Shown in pieces: positions 51,779 to 60,296 of a DNA stretch of 64,000 nucleotides (position 1 is its first letter; each line of letters opens with the position of its first letter). Below the pieces are notes generated by a model. It was not told the DNA's origin. It made no database searches and worked only from the letters and a program-made list of their open reading frames with translations. The stretch is taken from the IMG/VR virus record IMGVR_UViG_3300034358_000008, positions 62,001 through 126,000 of that record. One strand, written 5' to 3'. This DNA comes from a virus. A program made the position numbers and the translations under genes.

Positions 51779-53677
51779 ATGATTCGTGACAAAGATACCG
51801 CTGCTACTCAAACCCCAGCCGCAGCAGTTCAACCAGCTCCAGCTTATCAAGCACCACAACAATCGCAGGCGACGCAAATGGAACAACCACAAGTGCAACA
51901 AACCCAATTCGCTGGTCGTGACCTGAACTCGAACTTCGAGCGTTCCGGTAAGACCCAAGGTGGCGACGCTCGTTCGAGTGAAGCACTGCAACTCTTCAAC
52001 CGTTTGAAAGAACAAGCTGTTGCATCCCAGGATCTGAAGGACGACTTCACCATCCTGCGTTTCGACCGTGACCAGAACCAAGTCGGTTGGTCTTCGCTGA
52101 TCATCGCTAAGCAAGCTACCATCAACGGTAAGCCACTGATCGTGGTTCGTCCACTGATCATGCCTAACGCTGCGATCGAACTGCCAGCCCGTAAGGTCAC
52201 CCTGCAAAACGGCATGCATCAAGAAATCATCGAGACCGAAGTTTCGGTTGGTGACGTATTCAGCAAGAAGTATCACGGTAAGCTGGTAGCTTTCGTTCAG
52301 GCATCCCTGAGCAAGCCAAACGCTGAAGTGGTTCTGGCTGGTGCATTCCCAATCCCTGCTGATCTGGTCCTGAAGGATTCCGAACTGCAACTGCGTTCGC
52401 TGTTGATCAAATCGGTTAACGCCTGTGAAGATCACCTGCAACGTCGTAGCGGTGAGAAGCCGTTCACCATCGGCATGCTGAAAGGCAACGATGAAACTCT
52501 GGCAGCCAAGATCGATACTCGTGATCTGACTGTAACCGATACTCTGGGTAACCCGATCCGTTCGGACGTGGTTGTAGGCATGCAGCGTGTTCGCCGTCAA
52601 GGTCAACAACAAGAGAACGAGTTCTACGAGACTGACGTCAAGTTGAACCAAGTATCCATGTTCACCAACCTGGAATATCAGCAACAAGCTCAGCAGAACA
52701 CCATGTTCGGTGCTGGTCAACAAGTTGCTCAACCAACCCCACCATGCACCGCAGCAGTGGTAATCACTGACGTACGTAACGCTGATGGCATTCAGGCTAA
52801 CACTCCTGAAATGTACTGGCTGTCGCTGTCCAACGCATACCGTGCAACTCACGGTCACGCTTGGGCTCGTCCATTCCTGCCACAAACTGGTAAGGTAAAA
52901 GACCTGCGTGACATCGGTGCTCTGGGCTGGTTGTCTCAGCTGCAAAACAAGATCGACACCAAGGCTGCTTCGTTCGACGACGCACAGTTCGGCATGCTGA
53001 CTCTGAGCATGATCAAACAACAGCCAGTGTTCCAGATCGACCTCAACCGTCTGGGTGAGAACGGTCCGATCGATGGCATGCTGTTGGACGCTGCTGGTGG
53101 TGAGAACCAACAGAAAGCAGTAGCAACTGTAGTTCGTCAGGTAACCAACCTGCTGGGTGTTGACTTCGGTAAGTTCTTCGACTACACCACTCAACCGATT
53201 CTGGTTAAGACTGGTCAGACTATCGACCTGGGTCACTACCTCGATGAAGATGGTGAGAAGCGCGACCGTCGTGAACTGGATAACCTGGGTGCCCTCAACG
53301 CATCGGAAGGTAACCTGAACGAATGGTGGGCTTACTACGGTTCGCAACAGAACACCAACATCCACCCGGATCAGCGTACCAAGCAGTCGCGTAACTTCGA
53401 CCGTCAGTACCTGGGTAGCACTGTTACGTACACCGGTAAAGCCGAACGCTGCACCTTCAACCCTAAGTTCATCGAAGCACTGGACGCAGCAATCGTTGCT
53501 GTTGGTCTGAGCGTAACCATGGACAATACTTCGGTATTGAACTCCGGTCAACGCTTCACCGGTAACTCGGTGATCAACCAGTTCCAAGTTGGTGGCACTG
53601 CACAAGTACAACAGTACGGTGGTCAGCAACAAGGCTACGGTCCTCAGTACAACGCTGGTGTTGGTAGCTTCTACTAA
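51779..53677 (+). CDS. chmA: Chimallin, phage nucleus shell protein, 632 aa
   Basis: Self-assembles into the single-layer shell enclosing phage DNA and excluding host nucleases. Length matches the 631 residues I recall for 201phi2-1 gp105. Several long strings match from memory, e.g. DFTILRFDRDQNQVGWSSL, FYETDVKLNQVSMFTNLE and DRQYLGSTVTYTGKAERC. The first 60 residues are Gln/Pro/Ala rich and flexible, as are the last 30 ending VGSFY, as expected of the segments that link neighbouring protomers. AAAGGAAAG precedes the ATG. Codon use is strikingly GC-ended, typical of a very abundant protein. Its own promoter leader and a downstream terminator bracket it. The beta' gene follows, as in phiKZ (genes 54-55). 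Confidence 0.97.
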   Translation: MIRDKDTAATQTPAAAVQPAPAYQAPQQSQATQMEQPQVQQTQFAGRDLNSNFERSGKTQGGDARSSEALQLFNRLKEQAVASQDLKDDFTILRFDRDQNQVGWSSLIIAKQATINGKPLIVVRPLIMPNAAIELPARKVTLQNGMHQEIIETEVSVGDVFSKKYHGKLVAFVQASLSKPNAEVVLAGAFPIPADLVLKDSELQLRSLLIKSVNACEDHLQRRSGEKPFTIGMLKGNDETLAAKIDTRDLTVTDTLGNPIRSDVVVGMQRVRRQGQQQENEFYETDVKLNQVSMFTNLEYQQQAQQNTMFGAGQQVAQPTPPCTAAVVITDVRNADGIQANTPEMYWLSLSNAYRATHGHAWARPFLPQTGKVKDLRDIGALGWLSQLQNKIDTKAASFDDAQFGMLTLSMIKQQPVFQIDLNRLGENGPIDGMLLDAAGGENQQKAVATVVRQVTNLLGVDFGKFFDYTTQPILVKTGQTIDLGHYLDEDGEKRDRRELDNLGALNASEGNLNEWWAYYGSQQNTNIHPDQRTKQSRNFDRQYLGSTVTYTGKAERCTFNPKFIEALDAAIVAVGLSVTMDNTSVLNSGQRFTGNSVINQFQVGGTAQVQQYGGQQQGYGPQYNAGVGSFY

Positions 53678-53810
53678 TAGCAGTAGTAACACCGGTCATT
53701 ACAAAGACCCAACCACATCTACCTAAATACTGGATAAACAGATGTGGTTGTAAAACTCCAAGTAACCGGTATCGGCTAGATGGAGCGTAATGATCAACTA
53801 AGAATACTGG
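53678..53810. repeat. Noncoding gap after chmA with a hairpin
   Basis: CAACCACATCT and AGATGTGGTTG (about 53709-53746) form a perfect 11-bp inverted repeat with a long loop. No gene seen. It may be a processing or stability element in the chmA transcript. Confidence 0.55.
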
Positions 53811-53846
53811 GCTGCTCCTTCGGGAGCAGCTTAGTTATTCCTTTTT
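53811..53846 (+). terminator. Terminator after chmA
   Basis: Arms GCTGCTCC/GGAGCAGC around TTCG (53811-53830), then a T-run. Confidence 0.88.
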
Positions 53847-53871
53847 TGTCTTTTGGTGATGAGGTAACTTA

Positions 53872-55335
53872 ATGGGTCTTCATTTGTCCATTGTCGATTT
53901 AGACGTGGTGCACGACAACTTCAAAGGCAAGATGGTTTATGCCAATGACTTTAACACCAGTACAGCAGAAGGTAAAGAAGCATTCCAACGTCACTTCTAT
54001 TCGCACTATCAAGATGCGGATGCAGTAGAGAACTCTGCTGCTTGTGACTGCGATCACATTACAGACGCACACAAACTGGGTGTGATCTGTGAAGTATGTG
54101 GTAACCCTGTAGTATCCACTAGTAACCGTCCTATCGTACCATCCATGTGGATCAGAGCACCAGAGGGAGTAGATCGTTTGATCTGTCCACAACTCTGGAT
54201 CATGCTATCGAACTACATGACGATGAAGGAATTCGATTTCCTTGAGTATCTAACGAACACCAGTTATAGTTACGATTATAATTCGATCAGTTCTAAAGAG
54301 ACTAAACGTAAGCTCGATAAAATGCTCCAACGGAACTTCCCTCGTGGTCTGAACAACTTCGTTCGGAACTTCGATGAGATCTTCCAGTTCTTGCTTGATG
54401 CTAACATCATCAACAATAACAAAACTGAGATGAACGAATTCATCCAGCAGAATAAAGGGAAGATGTTTCCACGACATATTCCTATCCCATCCAAACTCTG
54501 CTTCGTAGTGGAATCTACCACTAGCGGCAACTACATGGATGAACCTATTGGACCGGCTATCGAAGCGGTACTGACGTTCTGTTCCATTAGTAGTAGTCCG
54601 ATCCCAATTAAGCCGATCGTTGTCCAGAATCGGGTTGCAGAGTCCCTGAAGAACTATTCGTTGTATCACAAGACTCTAGCCAAATCGCGTATCGCGCAGA
54701 AGCCTGGATTGTGTCGACGACATGTACTCGGTGGTCGTTTGAACTTGACTGCTCGTGGTGTAATTACTTCGATCAGTGATCCGCATGATTATGATGAACT
54801 GCATATCCCGTGGGGCATTGCATGTCAACTGTTTAAGTATCACCTGATCAATAAGCTCAAGCGTAAGTATCGGATGCCTACGCGTAAGGCCCAAAGCTTC
54901 ATCTATGAACACGTTCTGCAATACAACCCCATCTTGGATGAGTTGTTTCAAGAGCTGATCGCAGAAGCGAAGTATAAAGGTCCATCGTGTACGTTCCACC
55001 GTAACCCGACCTTGCAACGTGGTTCGACTCAGATGTTCTTCATCACCAAGGTTAAGACTGACCTTCGTGATAACTCGATCAGTATGTCGGTTCTCTGCCT
55101 GAAGTCTCCTAACGCTGACTTTGACGGTGACCAACTGAACTTGACCTTGCTCCCAGATAACTATCTCGGCGACGCATGTGATCGTATTGCTCCACACACA
55201 TGGGTACTCAGTACAGATGATCCTCATCAGATCTCGGGTAACCTAGAGCTACAAGGCCCAGTTGTTGAAACTGTGGTGAACTATGTCCACGAAGATTATC
55301 TACCTTCACTTGAAGATTGGTTAAAAGGGGAATAA
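53872..55335 (+). CDS. Non-virion RNA polymerase beta'-type N-terminal subunit, 487 aa (phiKZ gp55-like)
   Basis: Part of the multi-subunit phage RNA polymerase that transcribes middle/late genes inside the nucleus. The active-site metal motif NADFDGD is at 414-420. A zinc site CxC...CxxC (Cys58, 60, 73, 76) has the same spacing as the beta' N-terminal zinc site of bacterial RNA polymerase. The protein stops 67 residues after the catalytic motif, so the beta' C-terminal half must be a separate gene, as in phiKZ (gp55 with gp74). GAGGTAACTTA precedes the ATG. No TATATYAY box lies directly upstream. Confidence 0.95.
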   Translation: MGLHLSIVDLDVVHDNFKGKMVYANDFNTSTAEGKEAFQRHFYSHYQDADAVENSAACDCDHITDAHKLGVICEVCGNPVVSTSNRPIVPSMWIRAPEGVDRLICPQLWIMLSNYMTMKEFDFLEYLTNTSYSYDYNSISSKETKRKLDKMLQRNFPRGLNNFVRNFDEIFQFLLDANIINNNKTEMNEFIQQNKGKMFPRHIPIPSKLCFVVESTTSGNYMDEPIGPAIEAVLTFCSISSSPIPIKPIVVQNRVAESLKNYSLYHKTLAKSRIAQKPGLCRRHVLGGRLNLTARGVITSISDPHDYDELHIPWGIACQLFKYHLINKLKRKYRMPTRKAQSFIYEHVLQYNPILDELFQELIAEAKYKGPSCTFHRNPTLQRGSTQMFFITKVKTDLRDNSISMSVLCLKSPNADFDGDQLNLTLLPDNYLGDACDRIAPHTWVLSTDDPHQISGNLELQGPVVETVVNYVHEDYLPSLEDWLKGE

Positions 55336-55336
55336 G

Positions 55337-56275
55337 ATGCATACGCCAGCCTGTCGGACCATCTGCCTGTGTAACAACCCCGACAGGTTGTGCATAGCTG
55401 AACGGGAAGTATTAGACGACCCATCGATCATGACGAATAATCTTGGTGCTGACTACAGTCACTTCAAGACACCTCGTCTGCGACGACTGTATTGTGAGAC
55501 GGTAAAACGTGTCACCGGTACAATCATCGTTGACGATAATGACGTTAAAGTTGCTCGTGGTACATACCTCAAATTCGAGTCAGCTGTCCAACAGGCAGCT
55601 AATAATTTCTATGACGTTATCACCGATACGTTGTGGACCGATCCATGGGTTATCGTTCTGTCTAAAGGTTTGGGGTTGGGTTACATCGAACATGGTGACG
55701 AATGTAAATACCGTTACGCGATCCATTCCCTACAACACCCATTCTTCGACTGGTGTGGCAGTCAAGTATTGGATCTGATTAATAATGAAGCTGATCGAGC
55801 ATCCCTTTACACTCGAATGGGCAAACCAACTGAAGACCAGTACGCTGAAGCGGTTATCAAAGTCATTCGTATGATCGGTGAACCGTTCATCCCAACATTA
55901 CCAGAACTCACTAAATCAGAAGAAGCTCCTATGTCTGAAGAACCTGTTGTATCTAAAGAAGTAATTCTCTATCATAAAAACGGGGGTTGGCATCTCCAGT
56001 GGAAAGGTAAAAACCATCCTACTAAGATGGGTGGGTTACCAAAAAGTGATGTAGTGTACTCCAACGAGTTTTATAGCTTCGTTAATGGTGTCGCTAAGAC
56101 CGGTTTTAGTTTGCATGGCATTAACTACACGATTGAAGTTAACAAAGAGTTCATCATTGATACGATTATTGATGAGAAAGGAGATCCCCATTACGAAGTA
56201 GCCTTCCCAGTGGGTCATCCAGTGTTGGACTTACTCATGATTGATTACTCGGTCGTGGAGTTGACTAGTGGCTGA
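55337..56275 (+). CDS. Hypothetical protein, 312 aa, adjacent to beta' subunit
   Basis: ATG 55337 one base after the beta' stop, with GGGG upstream, so it is co-expressed. Cys-rich start (MHTPACRTICLCNNPDRLC) suggests metal binding. Alpha/beta middle and an acidic Pro/Glu linker near residue 200 separate two domains. No family recognised. Tight coupling suggests a polymerase-related role, unproven. Confidence 0.7.
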   Translation: MHTPACRTICLCNNPDRLCIAEREVLDDPSIMTNNLGADYSHFKTPRLRRLYCETVKRVTGTIIVDDNDVKVARGTYLKFESAVQQAANNFYDVITDTLWTDPWVIVLSKGLGLGYIEHGDECKYRYAIHSLQHPFFDWCGSQVLDLINNEADRASLYTRMGKPTEDQYAEAVIKVIRMIGEPFIPTLPELTKSEEAPMSEEPVVSKEVILYHKNGGWHLQWKGKNHPTKMGGLPKSDVVYSNEFYSFVNGVAKTGFSLHGINYTIEVNKEFIIDTIIDEKGDPHYEVAFPVGHPVLDLLMIDYSVVELTSG

Positions 56276-56450
56276 AACTAGAATACGTCGTGGTAAGGTT
56301 GTCACCATCCCAGATGAGTGGCTGCACAACATCACTACTCGTGGAACTTTAAAGGACCGTAGAGATGCACGGATTGTAGTACGCGCTTCAAGGAAGCGTA
56401 GACTGCGAGCCGAACGGAACTTTGACTTCGATAGCCAATTGACTGAGTAG
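56268..56450 (+). CDS. Small basic protein, 60 aa
   Basis: GTG 56268 with GGAG seven bases upstream; overlaps the previous stop. Arg-rich (RRDARIVVRASRKRRLRAER), likely nucleic-acid binding. Function unknown. Confidence 0.65.
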   Translation: MAETRIRRGKVVTIPDEWLHNITTRGTLKDRRDARIVVRASRKRRLRAERNFDFDSQLTE

Positions 56451-56465
56451 ACTTTATTTGAGATC

Positions 56466-56473
56466 TATATCAC
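56466..56473 (+). promoter_or_regulatory. Early promoter-like box TATATCAC
   Basis: Upstream TTTATTTGAGATC fits the flank consensus. Only ten bases separate the box from the next ATG (56484), so the transcript leader must be very short. Confidence 0.65.
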
Positions 56474-56483
56474 AGGTATGCAA

Positions 56484-56636
56484 ATGAAGAAACGCATTGA
56501 TCTAGATTACTTGGCTGATCGTATCAAGGCCTGGGGTAAACCAACGCCACAACAGGTAATTGATTTGATTGCTCAGATGTATAAAGAGTTGGAACCGGAT
56601 TACACAGGTAATTCGATGGACCATGTCAACTGTTGA
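56484..56636 (+). CDS. Hypothetical protein, 50 aa
   Basis: ATG 56484 has AGGT seven bases upstream. Begins MKKRIDLDYLADRIKAWGKP, a helical protein ending with a Cys. Function unknown. Confidence 0.6.
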   Translation: MKKRIDLDYLADRIKAWGKPTPQQVIDLIAQMYKELEPDYTGNSMDHVNC

Positions 56637-56654
56637 TAACGGGAGAAATGACAT

Positions 56655-57266
56655 ATGCTACAACAAGCCTACGGCGTTGACCTGATGGATATCGCCGCTG
56701 GTGGACATCTCGATTCGCACACCTCGAACTGGCTCCAAGATCGAACGTATAACCTGATGCAGAATGTATCGTCCACTACAGCTGGATGGTTCAACAAAGC
56801 TCGTACGTTCTATCAGACGATCTCTGAGTCGGATGCACTGCAAGCACTTCGGAACTTGACTGCGAAAGCTGACACTAGTTGGATGGGTAACAACATTCAC
56901 TATTGCAACAGCATTGAACAGATCCAAACTGCTAACCCAATCATGCAACGTTACATCATGGCTGAACCACGTCTGCGAGATATGTATCTCAATGAATCGG
57001 TTGAAGGTTATGCTGGTAGCTATACCAACTATCATGGTACGGCTGTCGGTGTGAACCATTATGACTATCGTCGAGTAATGGACGGTATGGCGATGGTGTC
57101 TGACACTCATCTTGAATGGAACGATTTCTATGAGAACGTACCAGAAGAAGACAAAGAGTTGTCGTTGTTTGAGAAGGTAGATGTCATCCGTACTTGGAAC
57201 CTAGTGAACGGAGAACTTGATGCACACGAGATGGACCCAACTAGTCCAATCGGTAACCTGCTGTAA
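56655..57266 (+). CDS. Hypothetical protein, 203 aa
   Basis: GGGAGAAATGACAT upstream. Helical protein rich in Tyr, Asn and Met (YTNYHGTAVGVNHYDYRRVM). No family recognised. Ends at a terminator. Confidence 0.7.
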   Translation: MLQQAYGVDLMDIAAGGHLDSHTSNWLQDRTYNLMQNVSSTTAGWFNKARTFYQTISESDALQALRNLTAKADTSWMGNNIHYCNSIEQIQTANPIMQRYIMAEPRLRDMYLNESVEGYAGSYTNYHGTAVGVNHYDYRRVMDGMAMVSDTHLEWNDFYENVPEEDKELSLFEKVDVIRTWNLVNGELDAHEMDPTSPIGNLL

Positions 57267-57276
57267 GATCCCATAA

Positions 57277-57303
57277 GAGAGCCCTACGGGGCTCTCATTT
57301 ATT
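57277..57303 (+). terminator. Terminator
   Basis: Arms GAGAGCCC/GGGCTCTC with TACG loop (57277-57296), then ATTTATTCCG. Confidence 0.85.
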
Positions 57304-57314
57304 CCGAGGTGCAC

Positions 57315-57758
57315 ATGCAAACTGAATACACTAGTCTTAATGAAATTCCTGGTCTAGGTCCATTCAACGAGGCTGCTGTTTACGATGCTAGTCAGTATCA
57401 CGACTTCTATCGTAACCGTGCAGGTAACTTTACCTATCGTGGTGAAGACGAAACTGATGAACGTACGCCACGTTTCTACCCAAACACTTTCTTCGGACGT
57501 GGTGAAGTAGCTGGTGTTTACCCAACACCATTTCAGACCGTAGAAGTTAAAGCTGAAGGTAAAACATACCACTTGATTTTCCGTAGTGAGTTCAGTCACT
57601 TCTTCTGTGATGAAGTATGGCGTGAAGATGGACCAGGTATCTTCAGTGAAGTGCATGTCCTGCGTCTACCACAGGATCATCCAGCCACCGCTTTGTTCGT
57701 TACTGAACAAGTAGGAACATCACGTGTGGTTCAAACCGTATACGACCCTGTCGCTTAA
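57315..57758 (+). CDS. Hypothetical protein, 147 aa
   Basis: GAGG lies five bases before ATG 57315. Beta-rich with many Phe and Tyr; ends LRLPQDHPATALFVTE. That ending resembles ALAIPSDHPVLQCY in the 58250 protein and may reflect shared ancestry. Function unknown. Confidence 0.65.
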   Translation: MQTEYTSLNEIPGLGPFNEAAVYDASQYHDFYRNRAGNFTYRGEDETDERTPRFYPNTFFGRGEVAGVYPTPFQTVEVKAEGKTYHLIFRSEFSHFFCDEVWREDGPGIFSEVHVLRLPQDHPATALFVTEQVGTSRVVQTVYDPVA

Positions 57759-57778
57759 TCCATTTAAGAGGAATGATC

Positions 57779-58177
57779 ATGTCACAACCTAAAGAACCTA
57801 TACTCCTCAACTATCACTTCCATAAAGAAGAAGACGGTAAATGGATTCTCTTCTCGGAATGGGGTGGTGACATCGCTTATACCCCTGAGATCTTCGAGCA
57901 ATACATCCGTCCACATATCAGCGTTGTAGCGGGTGTGGGTGATCACCTGTTCCACGGTCATGACTTCTCGATGGACTCCGTAGGCTTCGGTAAGTTGCCT
58001 GCTCGTCTGGCTATCCATTTCTTTGGTGGCCAACTGCATAACGTGAAAGTAGCCTTAGGTGGACTCGATCCTCTGACCTATGGTGTCCCTGTTAATCAAT
58101 TCATATTGCGTCTTCCTCTCATGGAAGGTGTACCGTTGATTGTGTTCGAAGCTGAAGAACTAGATCCAGCGGCATAA
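57779..58177 (+). CDS. Hypothetical protein, 132 aa
   Basis: AAGAGGA is six bases before ATG 57779. Beta-rich with His-rich centre (GDHLFHGHDFSMDS) and FILRLPLMEGVPLIVFE near the end. Function unknown. Confidence 0.65.
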   Translation: MSQPKEPILLNYHFHKEEDGKWILFSEWGGDIAYTPEIFEQYIRPHISVVAGVGDHLFHGHDFSMDSVGFGKLPARLAIHFFGGQLHNVKVALGGLDPLTYGVPVNQFILRLPLMEGVPLIVFEAEELDPAA

Positions 58178-58196
58178 CTCTGCAATATCTTGTGTA

Positions 58197-58235
58197 GTGG
58201 AACCTTCGGGTTCCACGCACTTGTTATTTTTTTTT
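58197..58235 (+). terminator. Terminator with TTCG loop
   Basis: Arms GTGGAACC/GGTTCCAC around TTCG (58197-58216), then nine T's. Confidence 0.9.
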
Positions 58236-58249
58236 ACAGAGGGCTTCAC

Positions 58250-58702
58250 ATGACTGAGATTACTTTCGGCACCTATGCTAGCATTAACGATTTGCCGCGC
58301 TTTGCTGCACTGGTTGCAGAGAAAGGTCCATTTAACCCGCAAGTCTACGTTGTCATTAAACGTAACCTACAGGGGCAATACACTATCGACGAAGAAGTGT
58401 CTTATACCGAAGACGAGTCTGGTGTACGCACTCAGTTGATTGAGTGGGACTTCGAGATGTATGAAGAAGATGGTGGTGTACTGGGTCTGTCTACCGCTTT
58501 GCCGGGTATTGCACAAACTGAATTTGGTGGTGCACGTTACAACATTTGGGCAAACGATACCGTAGTTAGTGATCATGAACTGGTCTATTCGGTTACGTTC
58601 GATATCCCTAATGCTGGTGGCCAAATGCACATGTTGGCTTTGGCGATCCCTTCGGATCACCCGGTTCTGCAATGCTATCGCCGCATTAACCAACCAGTGT
58701 AA
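58250..58702 (+). CDS. Hypothetical protein, 150 aa
   Basis: AGAGGGCTTCAC before ATG 58250. Beta-rich, acidic centre. Shares the ending ALAIPSDHPVLQ with the 57315 protein. Terminators on both sides make it a single-gene unit for its 3' end. Function unknown. Confidence 0.65.
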   Translation: MTEITFGTYASINDLPRFAALVAEKGPFNPQVYVVIKRNLQGQYTIDEEVSYTEDESGVRTQLIEWDFEMYEEDGGVLGLSTALPGIAQTEFGGARYNIWANDTVVSDHELVYSVTFDIPNAGGQMHMLALAIPSDHPVLQCYRRINQPV

Positions 58703-58706
58703 AACC

Positions 58707-58747
58707 TGCGGGGCCTTAGGGCTCCGCATCTATCCCTTTCTTTTTTG
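58707..58747 (+). terminator. Terminator
   Basis: TGCGGGGCC/GGCTCCGCA arms with one G-T pair and TTAG loop (58707-58728), then a T-rich run. Confidence 0.85.
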
Positions 58748-58754
58748 GTGACTT

Positions 58755-59162
58755 ATGCCTAAGTATCTACCAACATTGGGTGTTACAGGTTGGATCAATG
58801 ACTTTGCTGGCACAGCCGATTACCTGTTGTCCTGCTACATTGCGACTGAAGCATCTGACTCAGTATTACATGATGAACAAAATACCTCAATGCAATATAC
58901 ATTGAAGACTAAAGCTGGCGACATGCTTGGTATCGAACAACAGATGGTTAACGACCTAGCCACCAAGTTTCAAGCTGTTTATGGGAATACTGCTGAAGCC
59001 TTTGTAGAGGTTACAGCTGATGACCCTAATAAGCCTGATCAATTCTCTATCAGTTTTACTGGCGTTGTTTACGACGAACTCGGTAGACCTTATACAGTCG
59101 GTAAGCTTGTGTTCATCGATGAAGGACGTGTCGTCAGAATCGCTAAACTCAACAATGGATAA
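58755..59162 (+). CDS. Hypothetical protein, 135 aa
   Basis: Starts at ATG 58755, right after the terminator T-run. Alpha/beta, acidic. Function unknown. Confidence 0.65.
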   Translation: MPKYLPTLGVTGWINDFAGTADYLLSCYIATEASDSVLHDEQNTSMQYTLKTKAGDMLGIEQQMVNDLATKFQAVYGNTAEAFVEVTADDPNKPDQFSISFTGVVYDELGRPYTVGKLVFIDEGRVVRIAKLNNG

Positions 59163-59166
59163 ACAC

Positions 59167-59688
59167 ATGGACACTACACCTAACAGCCCATTCGATCAAC
59201 TGGCTATCGACGTAGCCGGTATCAAACAAACTCAAGCCGCTATCCAAAAACGTCTTGATGAACTCGACGTTACTATCCTGAAGATCATCAAGCTCTTCAA
59301 GTCTGGTGAAGAAGCTTTCGAACTGCGTGTTGCACGCGTTCTGAGCAATACCTTCAAAGGTCTGACCGATAACCTCGATCATTCGATTCAAGATGCTGCC
59401 GAAGGCGTAGCACAACTGGAACGTGGTTTCGATATCTACCCAGTTGATGGAGAGACCGTTCAAGAGAACGAGCAGACTGTTCTGGTAGTTAAGACCGAAG
59501 AGGGTGGTTACAACTATTCTCTGGCCCGTGATCCAGAAACTATCATCAACGATGGTTGTGAACCATTCAGCCGGTTCTTTGATGAGAACCCACAACTGTT
59601 CGGTGAACGTAAAGAGCTACTGGTAAACATCATTGCTTATACCACTAAGCAAACGACTAAGCCGGAGAGTACTGATGGGGAACGTTAA
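59167..59688 (+). CDS. Coiled-coil-like protein, 173 aa
   Basis: ATG 59167 (ATG 59155 possible). The N-terminal 45 residues show heptad-like spacing (AGIKQTQAAIQKRLDELDV), likely a coiled coil. Helical middle, then a more globular acidic end. Overlaps the next gene by 14 bases. Function unknown. Confidence 0.65.
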   Translation: MDTTPNSPFDQLAIDVAGIKQTQAAIQKRLDELDVTILKIIKLFKSGEEAFELRVARVLSNTFKGLTDNLDHSIQDAAEGVAQLERGFDIYPVDGETVQENEQTVLVVKTEEGGYNYSLARDPETIINDGCEPFSRFFDENPQLFGERKELLVNIIAYTTKQTTKPESTDGER

Positions 59689-60286
59689 CTATCTCTCGGG
59701 GCTGCACGTAAGTGAAATGGAGGTTCAGCGCGCATGCGCTGACATCCTAGCCAATGACGAGCGACAGACTCCCGTTGTTACAGAAGATATCTTCGAACAC
59801 CAGATTGTTCCTTTGCTGCAACGACCATGGGATGAAAAGAACCTTGCTATTTATAAGCGGTATGTAGTCGAACTGACTATGCCTCTACGAGTAGCGGGTG
59901 TACGTAACGGTCAGACGGTTACGTTGTTCACTGTTCCACCTCTACACGCTCGTGTGGATACCTCTATGAGTGGTATTCATGACATCACGGTTAACCATCT
60001 AATCGAACATGCTTCGATGTTACGTCACCGTGGTACGAACGAACCTGTAGAACGGTACGTTGCCGAATACCTACATCAGATCTCTCAACTAGTTCCTATT
60101 GAAGAGAAACTCCTTGTCCCACTTGGGGCTATCCTAGCGTTGTACGGAAAGACTTTCGTCGACGACGGAGGGTTTCCTTTATACGAGTTGGATGGCCAAC
60201 CAAAGACTACGATCAGTAGTACAGGTGAAGTAATTAACCTGTCGGGTGACCCATTCCAAAGCGACGGATTATTGGATGAAGACTGA
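59675..60286 (+). CDS. Hypothetical protein, 203 aa
   Basis: GGAGA before ATG 59675. Alpha/beta; no motif recognised. The acidic C-terminus (DPFQSDGLLDED) is SSB-tail-like and may contact a partner. Precedes the nuclease gene by ten bases. Confidence 0.65.
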   Translation: MGNVNYLSGLHVSEMEVQRACADILANDERQTPVVTEDIFEHQIVPLLQRPWDEKNLAIYKRYVVELTMPLRVAGVRNGQTVTLFTVPPLHARVDTSMSGIHDITVNHLIEHASMLRHRGTNEPVERYVAEYLHQISQLVPIEEKLLVPLGAILALYGKTFVDDGGFPLYELDGQPKTTISSTGEVINLSGDPFQSDGLLDED

Positions 60287-60296
60287 CCGGACTAAA

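Noticed and set aside
51764-53692. Minus-strand open frame of about 640 codons opposite chmA
   Set aside because: It arises from the codon bias of chmA on the other strand; its Leu/Val/Thr-rich product is typical of an antisense shadow.
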